Assembly (NCBI RefSeq): GCF_027887165.1
Contig: NC_077231.1
Location: 326,947,674 to 327,011,673, forward strand
From: Monodelphis domestica
Lineage: Eukaryota > Chordata > Mammalia > Didelphimorphia > Didelphidae
Direction of reading: 5' to 3'
DNA length: 64,000 nucleotides
Positions within the stretch are counted from its first letter, which is position 1. Each line of letters begins with the position of its first letter. Positions 1 to 11,350 of this stretch are shown piece after piece. A model generated the notes under the pieces. It did no database searches. It was not told the DNA's origin and worked only from the letters and a program-made list of their open reading frames with translations. The position numbers and the translations under genes are program-made.

Positions 1-600
1 GCGGGCAGGGCGGGTTACCTGGCGCTGTGGCGGCTGAGGCTGAGGACCCGGGCCTCTGGGCAGAGCTCAGGCAGCGGCGGAGGCTGCGGCGGAGGCTGCG
101 GCAGGCGGCGAGGATGAGAGGAGGGGAGGGGGGAGGAGGGAGGAGCCCGCAGCTCGCAGCTCTGCTCCGCAGCCCCGACTGACTGACGCACGGACGGACG
201 GACCGACGGACACACGGCCGCCTGCCGTGCTGTGTCACGCCTGGGCACTCTCCCGCCCCTTCGCCGCCTCCGCTACCGCAGGCTCCTCCCCGCTCCCGAG
301 CTCCTCCCTGAGCAGCCGGGCCCGCCCCAGCCCCAGCCGGAGCCCCCCGGCCGTGAGGGGAACCCGGCGCCCTACACAGGGGGAAACTGAGGCCCACGCA
401 GGGGAGAGGACTTGGACAGGCCAGGGCCCTGAGCCGTCTCCACGGAGGACCCTGCCTGCGCCCGGGATAGGAAGAACGGAACGGAATGGAACAGAAGCTC
501 GCCCTCTCGAACTCACAGCCTGCTTCCGCTCTGCCAGCGAGCCTGGGCCTGGCTAGTGGCCGCTGCTCAGGGCGCTCAGTGAACAGAAATCAGTTCTCTC
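1..600. promoter_or_regulatory. CpG island at the left edge (probable DYNC1I1 promoter)
   Basis: The first 600 bases are very rich in G+C and CpG, with GGAGG-type purine runs near 110-145 and a short GACG/GACT tandem run near 178-215. No coding frame here resembles a known protein. With the minus-strand splice donor at the edge, this fits a CpG-island promoter firing leftward. Assignment to DYNC1I1 rests on synteny: in human, DYNC1I1 lies next to PDK4 and is transcribed away from it, the arrangement seen here. Confidence 0.5.
19..235 (-). other. DYNC1I1: Putative noncoding first exon, DYNC1I1-like (partial gene)
   Basis: On the minus strand the sequence reads ...GCGCCAG followed by GTAACC, a good splice donor, so an exon would end at position 19 with its intron running out of the window. 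The upstream limit (about 235) is a guess; no TATA box is visible. There is no recognisable DYNC1I1 protein sequence, which is expected if the exon is untranslated, as is common for this gene's first exon. DYNC1I1 encodes the cytoplasmic dynein 1 intermediate chain 1. The call depends on gene order (DYNC1I1-PDK4-ASB4) and could be wrong: another CpG-island transcript is possible. Confidence 0.35.
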
Positions 601-1360
601 TCGCCCTCCCTTAAGGGGCCTGGCAACAACGGGGCACAGTCAAGTAAAGCCAATGAGTGAGCCACATGGCTGCGCCCAGAGAATGGCGCTGCACTCTGGC
701 TGCCCCCTGGGCCACCCCCAGCTCGAGGCTCACAGACGAAGCCAGAAATGGCTCCCGAGTCGGAGTGTCAAGAACATATTTCAGAAGCAAGTTCTCAGCC
801 CCCAGAGAGGCCCCGAGGAGGGGGGGGGGTGCGGCGGGAGGAGCTGGAACTACAAAAAGGAAATGGCACGAAGGTCACGAATCCAAGGGCCCAGAAGCCC
901 AGAGAATCGCATAGGAAGACTGTCAGGAAGGCTTCAGCTCAGAATACCAGCTGGCTCGCCAAACAGCTCCAAATCTACTGCTCCCTCCTTAGACAGGGGC
1001 TCTCACCTCCCCAGACCTCAGTGTGCTTAGACAGAAAAGGGGAATATTGGCCCCCAAGTTTCCTTCCAGCTCTAGACGGGAGTCCCAAGAAGAGGCAGGA
1101 ATGTGAGCCTGGAAGCTGGAAGATCTGCTGAGCCCATCAGCTGAACTTTTGTGCCTGTGTAGATTCCCTTTTGGGACAAGATCCTGAGGATTTGGGGGCT
1201 GTTGTTGGCACATGATCTCAAAGGGATTTAAACGGGATGCAAACTAACAAATAGGGATTGGTAGGATTAATGGGGATTTTCTTACCCCAAGTCCGAGAGA
1301 GGGCTGGAACAGATATTGGCTCTGCCAGTAGAAAGCAGCAAGTTAAAAGAATATACAATC
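600..1360. other. GC-rich flank with no gene recognised
   Basis: Several overlapping short reading frames exist in different frames, as expected in GC-rich DNA, but none resembles a known protein and no splice-bounded conserved exon is evident. There is one poly-G run near 822-830. Confidence 0.5.
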
Positions 1361-1362
1361 TT

Positions 1363-1568
1363 GGAGCAGCTGTGTAGCTCAGTGGATAGAGAGTTAGTCT
1401 TGGAGATGAGAGGTGCTGGGTTCAAGTGTGGTATCAAACACTTCCTAGCTGTGTGACCCTGGGCAAGTCACTTAGCCCCAGTTGCCTCACCCTTGGTGTT
1501 CTTCCTTGTAGCAGATACCTAGTCTCAATTTTAAGACAGAATGTAAGGGTTTAAAAAATAATAATATA
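1363..1568 (+). mobile_element. Marsupial tRNA-derived SINE (Mar/SINE1 type)
   Basis: The copy runs from a tRNA-like head (agctgtgtagctcagtggat), through a B-box-like gggttcaag, the CORE-type stretch ctgtgtgaccctgggcaagt, to the marsupial-specific tail with taagacagaatgtaagggtt and an A-rich end. It is nearly full length and moderately diverged. The same family recurs at 5950 (minus), 60427 and 60652. Confidence 0.85.
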
Positions 1569-2597
1569 CAATCCTAAGCTTCAGCACCTGTGCCTAGCTT
1601 CTGTTCCAAGGTCCTCAGCTGGCTGTGGTGACTCACAGGGCTTGGTTAAAGACCAACCACCCAGCCCTTTCTAACCCCCAGAAACATGTTCTCAGCCAGG
1701 GACCAAAATGGCCATCAGGCACTGAACCAAGGAAGCCAAGAGGCTCAGGGGAAATCTGGCCACCATGAGACCAGCAGAGAGTCACACTCGGGAGGAAGGG
1801 AGCCTGGGGCCCTGGAAGTGAGTGACCACGTGTGTTTGCTGGCCACGCGTGTTCCATTCATTTGTGGCCCCATACATGGCAGCTATACAGATTCACTGCC
1901 CGTGGTTAGTATGTGTGCTTGTTGGAGACTGTCCTTAAGATGCTTTGGCTTAATTGTGCCTTCTGGCTGGATTGTAAAAGGAAGCTGGTCCTAATTGGTG
2001 TAAGTCAAAGTCACATGATTAAATCGAGTAATTGGTCCCAACCTGGTGGGAATTCCAATGATGCAGCCACTTTGCCCTGAGACCTTGTGTGTAAACATTG
2101 GGGGAGGAGTCTCCTGAGCTTTGGTTTGGGGTGATTGTAGGCTTAGAGTGGGGCATGTGGAGCCTTGCAGGCACTAGATGGGGTGACCCTGACCAAGTCA
2201 CTTACGTATGTGAAACAAACACTCAAGAGAGTGCAATGGAGTCAGGAATGAAGACTCAGGGACTGGCACATAGCAGTGAGGGCCGGGTGGGGATGACATA
2301 ACATTGTTTGCAGTGGACCATCAGGCCCCCCGCAGCGAGACCTCTCTGGACTCAGAGCTAAGAAGGTGAACAGAGGGAGGGGCTCCCCATTGGCAGGGTC
2401 TGAGCAGCAAGCTGCCAGAGGGCTGGGGACTTAAGAGGAAGGACAGTGTAGAAGTGCCCTGGCCTTGCCTCTGAAGGCAGGTCAGAGCTGGGGCACAATA
2501 GGAGACCAGGGAGAGTGGCAGAGAGAAGGGATGTTGGGGTCCAGGCTGAGATCTTGGAGACAATCCCACCAGGCGCTGGCTGGGGCTGGCGGAGAGG
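1569..2597. other. Intergenic stretch, no gene recognised
   Basis: Apart from a very short MIR-like piece near 2170-2215 (ggggtgaccctgaccaagtc), there is no coding or repeat signature I can name. Short reading frames on both strands look incidental. Confidence 0.5.
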
Positions 2598-2685
2598 AGG
2601 GGCGGTCATGGACACAGACTGTAAATTGCAGGTTAGCCGGGCTATTGTGTTCAGGTCTGGGCACCAAAGTCTAGGCGGAGGGAGA
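2598..2685 (+). mobile_element. CR1/L3 LINE fragment
   Basis: The phrase gctattgtgttcaggtctgg followed by gcaccaaagtct matches the conserved C-terminal coding end of CR1/L3 LINEs (in-frame EYCVQ.WAP-like). Only about 90 bases are recognisable, and the sequence runs straight into an L1 3' end. Confidence 0.5.
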
Positions 2686-2692
2686 TGAGGAG

Positions 2693-3195
2693 GGTGCCAC
2701 AGCGAGAGTGGCAGGACACACTGTGGTATCTGCTGGGGATGGAATACCGTTGGGCTGTAAGGAACCATGAATCCACTGATTTCCAGGCCTGGGACGACCT
2801 CCAGGAACCGAGGCCCAGTGAGAGGAGCAGAACCGGGAGGACATCGTACACAGGGCTGATGCACTGTGGGATGGCCAGAGGTGAGAGGCTTTGCTACCAG
2901 CAGCAGTGAGAAGACCTAGAACAGTTCTGAAGGCCTTCTGGCAAAGACCATCCCCAGCTCCAGAGAAAGAGCTGTGGGAGCAGGACGCGCAGGAGAACAC
3001 ATGAGCCGCTTGCTTGGGTTTGTGGGGGGCTGTTCCCCCCAAAACTGAATAATAGGGAAGCAGGATTGCGTGATCACAGCCAGGGAGGGAAACCACATGG
3101 ATCACGTGACGGAAAACGTGGAAATCGATTCGTGGATAAAACGATGGAAAAGTCAAATAAAAGAAATTCTTCTTGAAACAAAAGAAGAAAATGGG
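2693..3195 (+). mobile_element. Old L1 3' end
   Basis: The end of ORF2 and the 3' UTR of a marsupial L1 are recognisable from the order of short phrases: a diverged tggtatctgctggggatgga, the aaccatgaatcc/gggacgacctccaggaac block, agaggagcagaaccgggagg, and a terminal AATAAA-type A-rich end near 3160-3195. It is 5' truncated and well diverged, with many CpG-rich changes. Confidence 0.65.
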
Positions 3196-3254
3196 GAAGT
3201 CCGCCTCCTTGGGGTCACAAACGGTTCATTCAAACTCCTATTTGCCAGGCTGGG

Positions 3255-3330
3255 CTAAGCACAGACAGTGCCAGTGCAAGGCCTGCCCTCAAGGAGCTTA
3301 CGTTGGGATGGGGAAGTCCCCCTGGAGAGG
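3255..3330 (+). mobile_element. L2 3'-end fragment
   Basis: This shows gctgggctaagcacagacag followed by cctgccctcaaggagcttac, the L2 3' UTR signature (compare the better copy at 58015-58140). Short and old. Confidence 0.55.
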
Positions 3331-3725
3331 AGCTTTGTTCTAGGCGGTCCCAGGGGTGGTGAGCGGAGCCCCCAAGCAAAGGCCAGCTGAGATGGGGGGG
3401 GGGGACAGGGGGCTCTTTGGTGGCATCACTGTGGAGCAGAGCTCAGCTTGGCCGCCCTAGGCTGAAGTCATTCCAAGTCTTGATAATGAATTGTTTTTGC
3501 AATTTCCCAGCATTCCTTCTGGCTCCTCCTCTGAAAAAGCCAAGCCAAGCACAAGTCCAGGAAAAGGAATTCCCTGCTAGGCTGGTCCTGGCTCCCGGGA
3601 GCTGGCTTAGTCCTCCGGGAAGGGCTGGCTGCTGTCCATTGTGCTGGAAGAGGAGAGTCAGGTGACTCCAGCCAGGCTGATCAGCCCAGTAGGAGCTGGG
3701 AGGGCTGGACCACAGTCTGGCACAA

Positions 3726-3795
3726 GGGGGGGGGGGGGGACGAGGGGGGGGGGCAGGGAGCAGGGGGCGGGGGGGGGGCAGGGGGCGGGGGGGGG
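3726..3795 (+). repeat. G-tract cluster (G-quadruplex-prone)
   Basis: There is a run of 14 G followed by several G-runs of 5-10 separated by a few bases. Four or more runs of at least three G with short loops satisfy the usual G-quadruplex pattern. Exact run lengths may be unreliable. Confidence 0.8.
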
Positions 3796-4139
3796 CTGCC
3801 TTTCATGTGAGCTACTGCACGCCACTCTCCTCTGTCTGCTCCCACACCCAGCGCCCCTGGGCCAGGGCCCCACACATGCCAGCCAATAGCAGGGTTCTCC
3901 AGAGGAGAAGCTTCTGCCCCGACTTGGGAGAACATCGGAGGGAGGAAGCTGTCGCTGGCTCCTCCTCGGCCCGGCTTTGGGATCTGCGATGGCAGATCTT
4001 GGCGATGAGCCCTTCGGAGCCGTCTGCTCTTTCCTTCCGCCTCTCAGCTGCCCTGGAAGGGCCGGGAAAGCCCTTCCAGTCTCCCTTCAGCTCCCAGAGT
4101 CGAGTCGGTTGGGAGCTGCCCCCCCCAGCTCTGACCTAG

Positions 4140-4720
4140 CCCCGATTGCTCGCTCCCCCCGTATATCTGGGCCCCTTCGCTCGCGACATGGGGCCAACCG
4201 CAGGAACTGGCAGCCGGCTTCTCGGTTTGCCCAACGCTCCTTGTCAGAGCCCCCTCGTGCCAGCGGCTGCGGCTCTTATGGAAGCCAATAGGGCGGGCCT
4301 GGCGTTCTCTTCTGGGCACGCAGTGGGCTTGGCGAGGGGGTCTTTCCTCCGGAGGTGCCCCCGTGGCACACCTCCCGTGCTCCGAGCTTTAACCCTCACG
4401 GAGGTGTTCCGAGGGGCAGGGGAAAGGCGCGGCCCACCTCCTGGGCTCCCCGGTGCCTGCCATATCGCCATTGCTTACCGCCTCAAGTGGCACAAGCACC
4501 CGGCCTGCGGGCTTGGAGGGAACCGGGGGCTCCTCACTGCTCCTGTGCCCGGGCAGCCCTCCTCCAAATCCCGCCTTAGCCGCCTTCGGGATGCTCGGCC
4601 AATGGCGCGGAGTACTACTATCGGAACCTCTCTCTGGCGCTCCTCTATCCCAGAGGGGCGGCCTCTGATCCGGTCCAGCCAGGTTGGGAGGAGAACGGCT
4701 TTTACAGAGCATCCAGACAG
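4140..4720. promoter_or_regulatory. CpG-rich island with CCAAT and GC boxes, no recognised gene
   Basis: This GC- and CpG-dense segment carries CCAAT at 4285-4289 directly followed by a GC box (GGGCGGG, 4291-4297), and a second CCAAT at 4599-4603. Reading frames are long only because the DNA is GC-rich (one plus-strand frame of 211 codons, 4146-4781) and do not resemble a known protein. It could be a promoter of an unannotated transcript, a distal enhancer or simply GC-biased DNA. Confidence 0.35.
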
Positions 4721-4734
4721 ATGGCCGCTTTCGA

Positions 4735-4845
4735 ACCCTGGGCTCAGAGGCACCAAGACTGCAGTTCAAATCTTGTCCTAGTCATTCACTAGGAGTGGGG
4801 CTGTGACACGTCCGCTCAGCTCTCTGTGCCTCTCACAGACTCTAA
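4735..4845 (+). mobile_element. Possible MIR-class SINE relic
   Basis: A tRNA-type phrase (gcagttcaaatcttgtccta), then a gtgacac/ctctgtgcctc order, is reminiscent of MIR. Very diverged. Confidence 0.35.
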
Positions 4846-5374
4846 TGCCCCTCCGTGGTGATCTCCCGGGGAGGCCGACCACCTTAGGGTACCTCTCAGT
4901 TTGGGTTGGGGTTTGAGCACATCAAATCCGCCCGACCTCTCCGAGACTCCCTCTGGCCCAGCTCCGATCCCCACCCCCACCCCAGGCCAAATGGCATGAC
5001 GTTTGGGGTCCCCTTGGGTGAGCCTCTTAGCTACTAGAAGGCCAGCACTTGTCAGAATCGCCAAGGAAACGTGGCAGGCATTTCCCTCCATCGTGTGGAT
5101 GTCCAAATCTGGGCAGAAGAACACCCACCTGAGGCTGGGGCCAAGAGGAGCAGCTGGGAGAAGTCCTGGGCCTTCTCCCTCCCTTTGAGCTCCCATTGCA
5201 CCCGTGCCCCTTGGCAGCATCAAGGGGTAGGGCTAGGAGGCAGGAGCTCCGTGCAAGTAAGGGACCTGAAACACCCCCAGTGCCTTCAGGTTTCCAAGCT
5301 GAGGAGTGAGTAGAACAACAGAGTAAAAGGCAGCTGTGTGGCAGCGAGGGCTGGCTCTATGAGCAGAGCAGTTA

Positions 5375-5530
5375 GGGGCACCAGAGTACCAGAGCAGCAT
5401 CAAGAAGATCTGAATTCAAATCTGGTCTCAGACACTTAGCTGTATGACCCTCTTAACTGCAGCCTGCCTCAGTTTCCCCGTTTTGAAATCCTACTTACAA
5501 ACCTATAGAGCACTCGATAAATGCTTGTGA
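5375..5530 (+). mobile_element. CORE-SINE (THER/MIR-like)
   Basis: The order is gaattcaaatctggtctcag (B box and CORE start), cttagctgtatgaccctctt, ctgcctcagtttcccc and a 3' end containing gcactcgataaatgcttgtg, the L2-derived tail of MIR/THER SINEs. Confidence 0.65.
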
Positions 5531-5949
5531 CTATTACTATTGAGCTCGGCCCCACCTCAGTCTGGTGCTAAGTGATGGTGGTGGGGGTAACCACAGCAAT
5601 TGAGTGTGAGAGTCCTGTTGGCCTCCGCCATAAGAAATACTCCAGGAGTTCAGCCAAGATGCTTGTTGGGGAAGCGCCCAGCCAAGGAGACTTGTGGGAT
5701 CAGAGCAAGCAGACGGGTCCAGAGTTAACAGAGCCTTGTCTGTGCATCTGAAGATCGTGATGTGCACAGATGCCATGTGAAAGACCCTCAGGGTTAGAGA
5801 GAAGCGTGAGCTCGTCTGCAGGCAGATCAATTCCTTCATTCAACTGAGAAAGCCCCGCAAGTTGGTGAAGTGCACATTTTTAGAAAGCCTTCCCTTCCGT
5901 CTCTGAATCACTACTGGGAACTATTTTGAAGGCAGAAGAGTGGTCGGGG

Positions 5950-6080
5950 CTAGGCAACAGGGGTTAAGTGACTTGCCCAGGGTCACACGGCTAGGCAGTG
6001 TCTGGGACCAGATTTGAACCCAGGACCTCCCATCTCTAGGCCTGGCTCTCTCTCCACAGAGCCACCAAGCTGCCCCCCAA
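5950..6080 (-). mobile_element. Marsupial tRNA-derived SINE, 5' half
   Basis: On the minus strand this reads the SINE head (ggggcagcttggtggctctg), a gggttcaaatctggtcccag block and ctgtgtgaccctgggcaagt. The 3' tail of the family is missing. Confidence 0.75.
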
Positions 6081-8204
6081 AATGCACATTTTTAAAAAAT
6101 CCAAACTCAAATGATGACTGAGGAATTCTCCACTCGAGAACAGTCACTGCTCGGCTTGTCCTTTGGGCTTTCTGAGAGCAGAGACAACCCAAGCAGGAGC
6201 TTGCGGAGTGAATGGGGCGAGTCTGGTCAGCGGCTCCTGCAGGCTATTCCCAACCCCCAACCCAACTCCGGCCAAGGAGGCCTGGGAGGAACAGGGAGTG
6301 GGGTGAACACTGGCTTTCTTTGGAAGGGCCCCACCATGCCAACACAGGACAATCAGACGTGCCAAGAGATGGAGGCACCCCCACCGCTGTCCTTGTCCCC
6401 TTGGCGTATGTCACCCATTCAGGGGAGGCTGCCATCTTGGCTCCAGCCCAGGGGTCCTGGCTCAGGCGAGCTCCCTCCCTGTTCACACTGGCTGGCTCTG
6501 GGGCTGCTCTGACGGTGGCTCCAAGCGCCCCTTTGCTGTCAAGCTCACCCAACCCCCCCCCCCACGGGAACCCTGGGTTGAGCTCCTTCTCACCTTGGTC
6601 CAATCCCCTGCTGCACTGATCCGGATAGGGCCCTGCCACGTGGGCCAGCAGCCACTCGGGCCCTTTGGCTTCTGCTCGGCATCTCCTCCGTGGCCTTCAC
6701 CAACACCCAGGGAGCGGGCAAGGCCGCCTGGCTCACGCCTCGCCGGCACCAGTGGCTGCTGGACGAGCAAAAGCATGATGGATCCCCCCACTGGGCAGGG
6801 GGCCGAGGTAGAACCCTCGTTTTCCTATCCAGGCAGACGGCTCGAGGTTCAGTGAGGCACGGGCGAGCTGACTGAGCTGGGCTGGGGGGAGAAGGCCGGC
6901 CTCTGCCAGGTGTCCCCCCATTTGACTTCGGGAAGCAAAAGCTTGGCCGCTCAGAGCCCTCCACAGAAAGGAAACAGGGACCGCGGCCCCGCATTGGGCG
7001 AGCAGGGTCTTTGGGGAGGTCTAGCACCGCTGGGGGCTGCCTGGCACCCACCTCTCACTGGGGCTCCAGGAAGCTGTACCAGGCATAGCCACACCCTGGG
7101 AAGCCATCACGGCAGGCAGGCCATACCGGGCTGAGGTAACCCCTCCAGGTGATCCAGGGGGATGGAAGGCCGCCCCAAGCACATGAAGACGTCCCCTGCT
7201 GGAACGGGTGCATGAGGACCCCTGAAGGTGACTGAAGCAGCCTTGGGGGCTCCAGCTGCTTTTCAGGGGAGACCACAGACAGGATGTCTGCAGCCACACG
7301 AGGCAGGTGGACTCCCAATCCACATGGAGCAGAAACAAAGCCCATGGAAAGCCCCTCTCTGCCTGCCCACATGGCTAGCCCAGGGCCTTGGCCCACCTCT
7401 CCCCCACGACTGGCCACCAGGCCGATTCTCAGGGGCCCCAAGTAACTAGAAAGTGGCCCGCGTGGCACTGGGAAGTTGCCCAGGAGTCTCTCGGGTTCCC
7501 AGCTGCTCCCTGTCCTCTTAGCGTGATATCCTCTGAGGATGTGCCATCAGGTAAGAGCTAGGAGTGGAGCAGACGCCAGGCGCAGCAGGCACTGGAATGG
7601 CAGGTGGCACGGGGATGGCGGGAGGGCTCCTGGAGGCCAGCAGTCAGACCTCAATGCAGCAAATGAACCTCAATGGCTTCCGCCCAAGAGGCGGCCTCCA
7701 AAGTCCCCCCGAGCAGACCCTGATGGAGAAAGGGGCTCCCTGTTCTGGGCCCACGAGCTTGGCAGTGGGGGCTACTTGTGGCACAGACCTCGGCTCTGCC
7801 CTTGTGGGGTTGGCAAGTGGAAGGGATAGAAACCTCCTCCCAAAGTGAGCCCTTCGGGGACAGATGGCTCACCCAGTGGCTGCTGAGTGCCAGGGGTGCC
7901 AGGGCAAGGGGTGGGCACACTGCACCACCCCCTCCCCCTCCGCCCCATCGCTGGGTCCATAAGCCCCCCCACAAGCTCAGCGTCATGTGGCCAGCCACGA
8001 TTTCCTCAGCAAAGGAGCCTCGAAAGCTGCTCCAGTGAGCCACACCTATCACTGTCAGGGCTTGTCCCTGGGGCAGACAAAGTCCACAGTCCCAGAAGTG
8101 AGTTCCTCCAGGCTCGGCCCTTGCCCATCGCCCTGTACCAGGACAAGAGCTGCCCGAATTGGTAACACGGACACGCTCTGAGCGCCAGGAGCCAGGCTAA
8201 TCTG
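6081..8204. other. GC-rich intergenic, no gene recognised
   Basis: About 2.1 kb without a nameable repeat or protein match. Frames of 100-150 codons occur on both strands but overlap one another, lack conserved motifs and look like products of GC-rich composition. Confidence 0.5.
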
Positions 8205-8325
8205 GAATGTGTATGTAGCACAGCCCTGTGCTCCCCATTCTCCAGATGAGGCAACGCAAGCAAACGGGGAAGTGACTTGGCCAGGGTCACACAGCCAGGA
8301 CAAATCAGAGGTGGGGTTGCCGCCC
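8205..8325 (-). mobile_element. MIR-class SINE
   Basis: The plus-strand order ccattctccagatgaggcaa, gaagtgacttggccagggtc, acacagccagga is the reverse complement of the MIR core (GGCAAGTCACTT..CCTCATCTGGAGAATGG). Confidence 0.7.
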
Positions 8326-9756
8326 CTGTGAGCCCTTGATTCTCCTGAACAGGATGCTCGTTGTGCTCCCTGGGAGGGGGCGTTGGCTTCTTATTCCTCT
8401 TTCTCTTGGCCTGGGAAAGCAGGAGGCCCCTCGGTGGAAGCCAGGGCAAGGAGGGAACAAGGGAGCAAACAGGGAAGGGATGGGAAGGCTGGCTGTGGCA
8501 CCTGGACAGGGCCAGGCGGCAGAAGGAAACTGAGGCTCACCGTCTTATTATCTGCAGTCCACTCCCTCGGCGGCCACCTGCTCCTGCCCAGGCTCCAGTT
8601 CCCTACCCTTCCCTCAGGCTGCCCACAGGGACTGGGACTCCGTCTGCCTGGGTTTCCCAGCACCTCTGGGTGCTGGAGAGCCATGCCCCCTGGGAGAGTG
8701 AAGGAGGTCAGTGCTAGGGGGGCAGGGAAGGGAAGATGGAGATGGCAAAGGACCATCCCAAGGTGAACAGGAAGGGGCTGCGATTGTTGGGAACCAGTGA
8801 AGGTAAAACCCCAGCGAGGCATGCCCACCGGGCGCCGCCACTGTGATCCCGCCCCTGCCTTGCCTCAGGCTGCTGCCAGTCACTGCCCTGCCACTGGACT
8901 TCCCCATCTCTTCGGTGCTGCTGCCAGGATAGCCAGCCTGGTCCTGCCTTCAGGAAGGCGTGAGGCCCCCCACCCCCCTACAGAATTGCAGGGAGCCCCC
9001 CCGACCCCGCCTGTGGCCCCCGGGAAGCAAACTCAGCTGACTGAGGCAAGGCTCCGAGCCCGGGGACCGCGGAGCGCTGCTTCCTTTCACGGGGCCAGAT
9101 TTCAGGGACGTCAGGAGGCATTTGGGTTCCACCATCCAGGTTGTCCAGGCCTGTCTCCTCCCCGGTCCTTCCAGGGCCAGGGACAGTCGGGGACATTCAT
9201 CGAGGGCCAAAGGGACAGGCCACGGCCTCACTTGGCACAGCCGGTGCGGACTTCTCGTCTCCCGGCCCTCCCTCGCTCCTCGGATTCCAGAGCCGGAGCG
9301 GCCTGGCAGGGTCCCGCAGCAAGAGCAGGAGGAAGGCGAGGGCTCCCAGCATGCTCGGGAGCGGGAGGAAAGCAGGGGTGAGCCGGAGGGAGCACTGCGC
9401 TGGCGGGGAGAAAAAGCCCAGGAAGCCCAGTGGGCATGGGCAGCCAGGAACAGGACTCTGCCTCCTCTGAGCTGTGTGAGGGAGCGGGCACCCCAGGGAC
9501 CCCCTGGCTGCCCGGAGGAGCCCCAGGCCCGACCCGCTGACCCACTGTCTGACCAGAACTGTTTGCAGCCACGACGACGAACTCAGAAGGAAGGATGGTC
9601 CCCAAGGGGGGCGTGTACACACGTGCACCGACTCACCTGCATGAAGTTGCTGAGCTTTGGTCCATCCCATTTCTGCTCCACTTCTTCTCCATCATCCCCG
9701 CCTGGCTCCGGCTTTCATCAGCATCTTCTCAGGGACTTTCAGAAAAAAATCTTGGA
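8326..9756. other. GC-rich intergenic, no gene recognised
   Basis: No repeat or coding match. It leads directly into the large tandem repeat. The long frames crossing from here into the repeat owe their length to the stop-free repeat. Confidence 0.5.
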
Positions 9757-11350
9757 GCATTCTCTGTCTCTGCATCTCTTCCTCTTTCCCTCTCCTTGTC
9801 TCTGTCTCTGTCTCTGTCTCTGTCTCTGTCTCTGCATCTCTTCCTCTTTCCCTCTCCTTGTCTCTGTCTCTGTCTCTGTCTCTGCATCTCTTCCTCTTTC
9901 CCTCTCCTTGTCTCTGTCTCTGTCTCTGTCTCTGTCTCTGCATCTCTTCCTCTTTCCCTCTCCTTGTCTCTGTCTCTGTCTCTGTCTCTGTCTCTGCATC
10001 TCTTCCTCTTTCCCTCTCCTTGTCTCTGTCTCTGTCTCTGTCTCTGCATCTCTTCCTCTTTCCCTCTCCTTGTCTCTGTCTCTGTCTCTGTCTCTGCATC
10101 TCTTCCTCTTTCCCTCTCCTTGTCTCTGTCTCTGTCTCTGTCTCTGCATCTCTTCCTCTTTCCCTCTCCTTGTCTCTGTCTCTGTCTCTGTCTCTGCATC
10201 TCTTCCTCTTTCCCTCTCCTTGTCTCTGTCTCTGTCTCTGTCTCTGTCTCTGTCTCTGCATCTCTTCCTCTTTCCCTCTCCTTGTCTCTGTCTCTGTCTC
10301 TGTCTCTGCATCTCTTCCTCTTTCCCTCTCCTTGTCTCTGTCTCTGTCTCTGTCTCTGCATCTCTTCCTCTTTCCCTCTCCTTGTCTCTGTCTCTGTCTC
10401 TGCATCTCTTCCTCTTTCCCTCTCCTTGTCTCTGTCTCTGTCTCTGTCTCTGCATCTCTTCCTCTTTCCCTCTCCTTGTCTCTGTCTCTGTCTCTGTCTC
10501 TGCATCTCTTCCTCTTTCCCTCTCCTTGTCTCTGTCTCTGTCTCTGTCTCTGTCTCTGCATCTCTTCCTCTTTCCCTCTCCTTGTCTCTGTCTCTGTCTC
10601 TGTCTCTGTCTCTGTCTCTGTCTCTGTCTCTGCATCTCTTCCTCTTTCCCTCTCCTTGTCTCTGTCTCTGTCTCTGTCTCTGTCTCTGTCTCTGTCTCTG
10701 TCTCTGCATCTCTTCCTCTTTCCCTCTCCTTGTCTCTGTCTCTGTCTCTGTCTCTGCATCTCTTCCTCTTTCCCTCTCCTTGTCTCTGTCTCTGTCTCTG
10801 TCTCTGCATCTCTTCCTCTTTCCCTCTCCTTGTCTCTGTCTCTGTCTCTGCATCTCTTCCTCTTTCCCTCTCCTTGTCTCTGTCTCTGTCTCTGTCTCTG
10901 CATCTCTTCCTCTTTCCCTCTCCTTGTCTCTGTCTCTGTCTCTGTCTCTGCATCTCTTCCTCTTTCCCTCTCCTTGTCTCTGTCTCTGTCTCTGTCTCTG
11001 TCTCTGCATCTCTTCCTCTTTCCCTCTCCCTGTCTCTGTCTCTGTCTCTGTCTCTGCATCTCTTCCTCTTTCCCTCTCCTTGTCTCTGTCTCTGTCTCTG
11101 CATCTCTTCCTCTTTCTCCTTGTCTCTGTCTCTGCATCTCTTCCTCTTTCCCTCTCCCTGTCTCTGTCTCTGTCTCTGTCTCTGCATCTCTTCCTCTTTC
11201 CCTCTCCTTGTCTCTGTCTCTGTCTCTGCATCTCTTCCTCTTTCTCCTTGTCTCTGTCTCTGCATCTCTTCCTCTTTCCCTCTCCTTGTCTCTGTCTCTG
11301 TCTCTGTCTCTGCATCTCTTCCTCTTTCTCTCTCCTTGTCTCTGTCCCTC
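9757..11350. repeat. 1.6-kb compound minisatellite: 26-bp core plus variable TCTCTG hexamers
   Basis: About thirty units each contain a 26-base core (catctcttcctctttccctc plus tccttg) followed by two to eight copies of TCTCTG. Typical units are 44, 50 or 56 bases, so copy number varies both at the unit and the hexamer level. The strand is strictly pyrimidine-rich (purine-rich on the minus strand). Unit lengths are not multiples of three, so each frame rotates through three peptide patterns without meeting a stop. Some cores are shortened by three bases (cctctttctccttg, near 11109 and 11239) or carry a C for T (ccctg), so units are diverging toward the right end. Confidence 0.95.

Noticed and set aside
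9757-11350. CRISPR-like alternation of repeat and spacer
   Set aside because: The 'spacers' are variable numbers of the same hexamer, the setting is a vertebrate genome and there are no cas genes.
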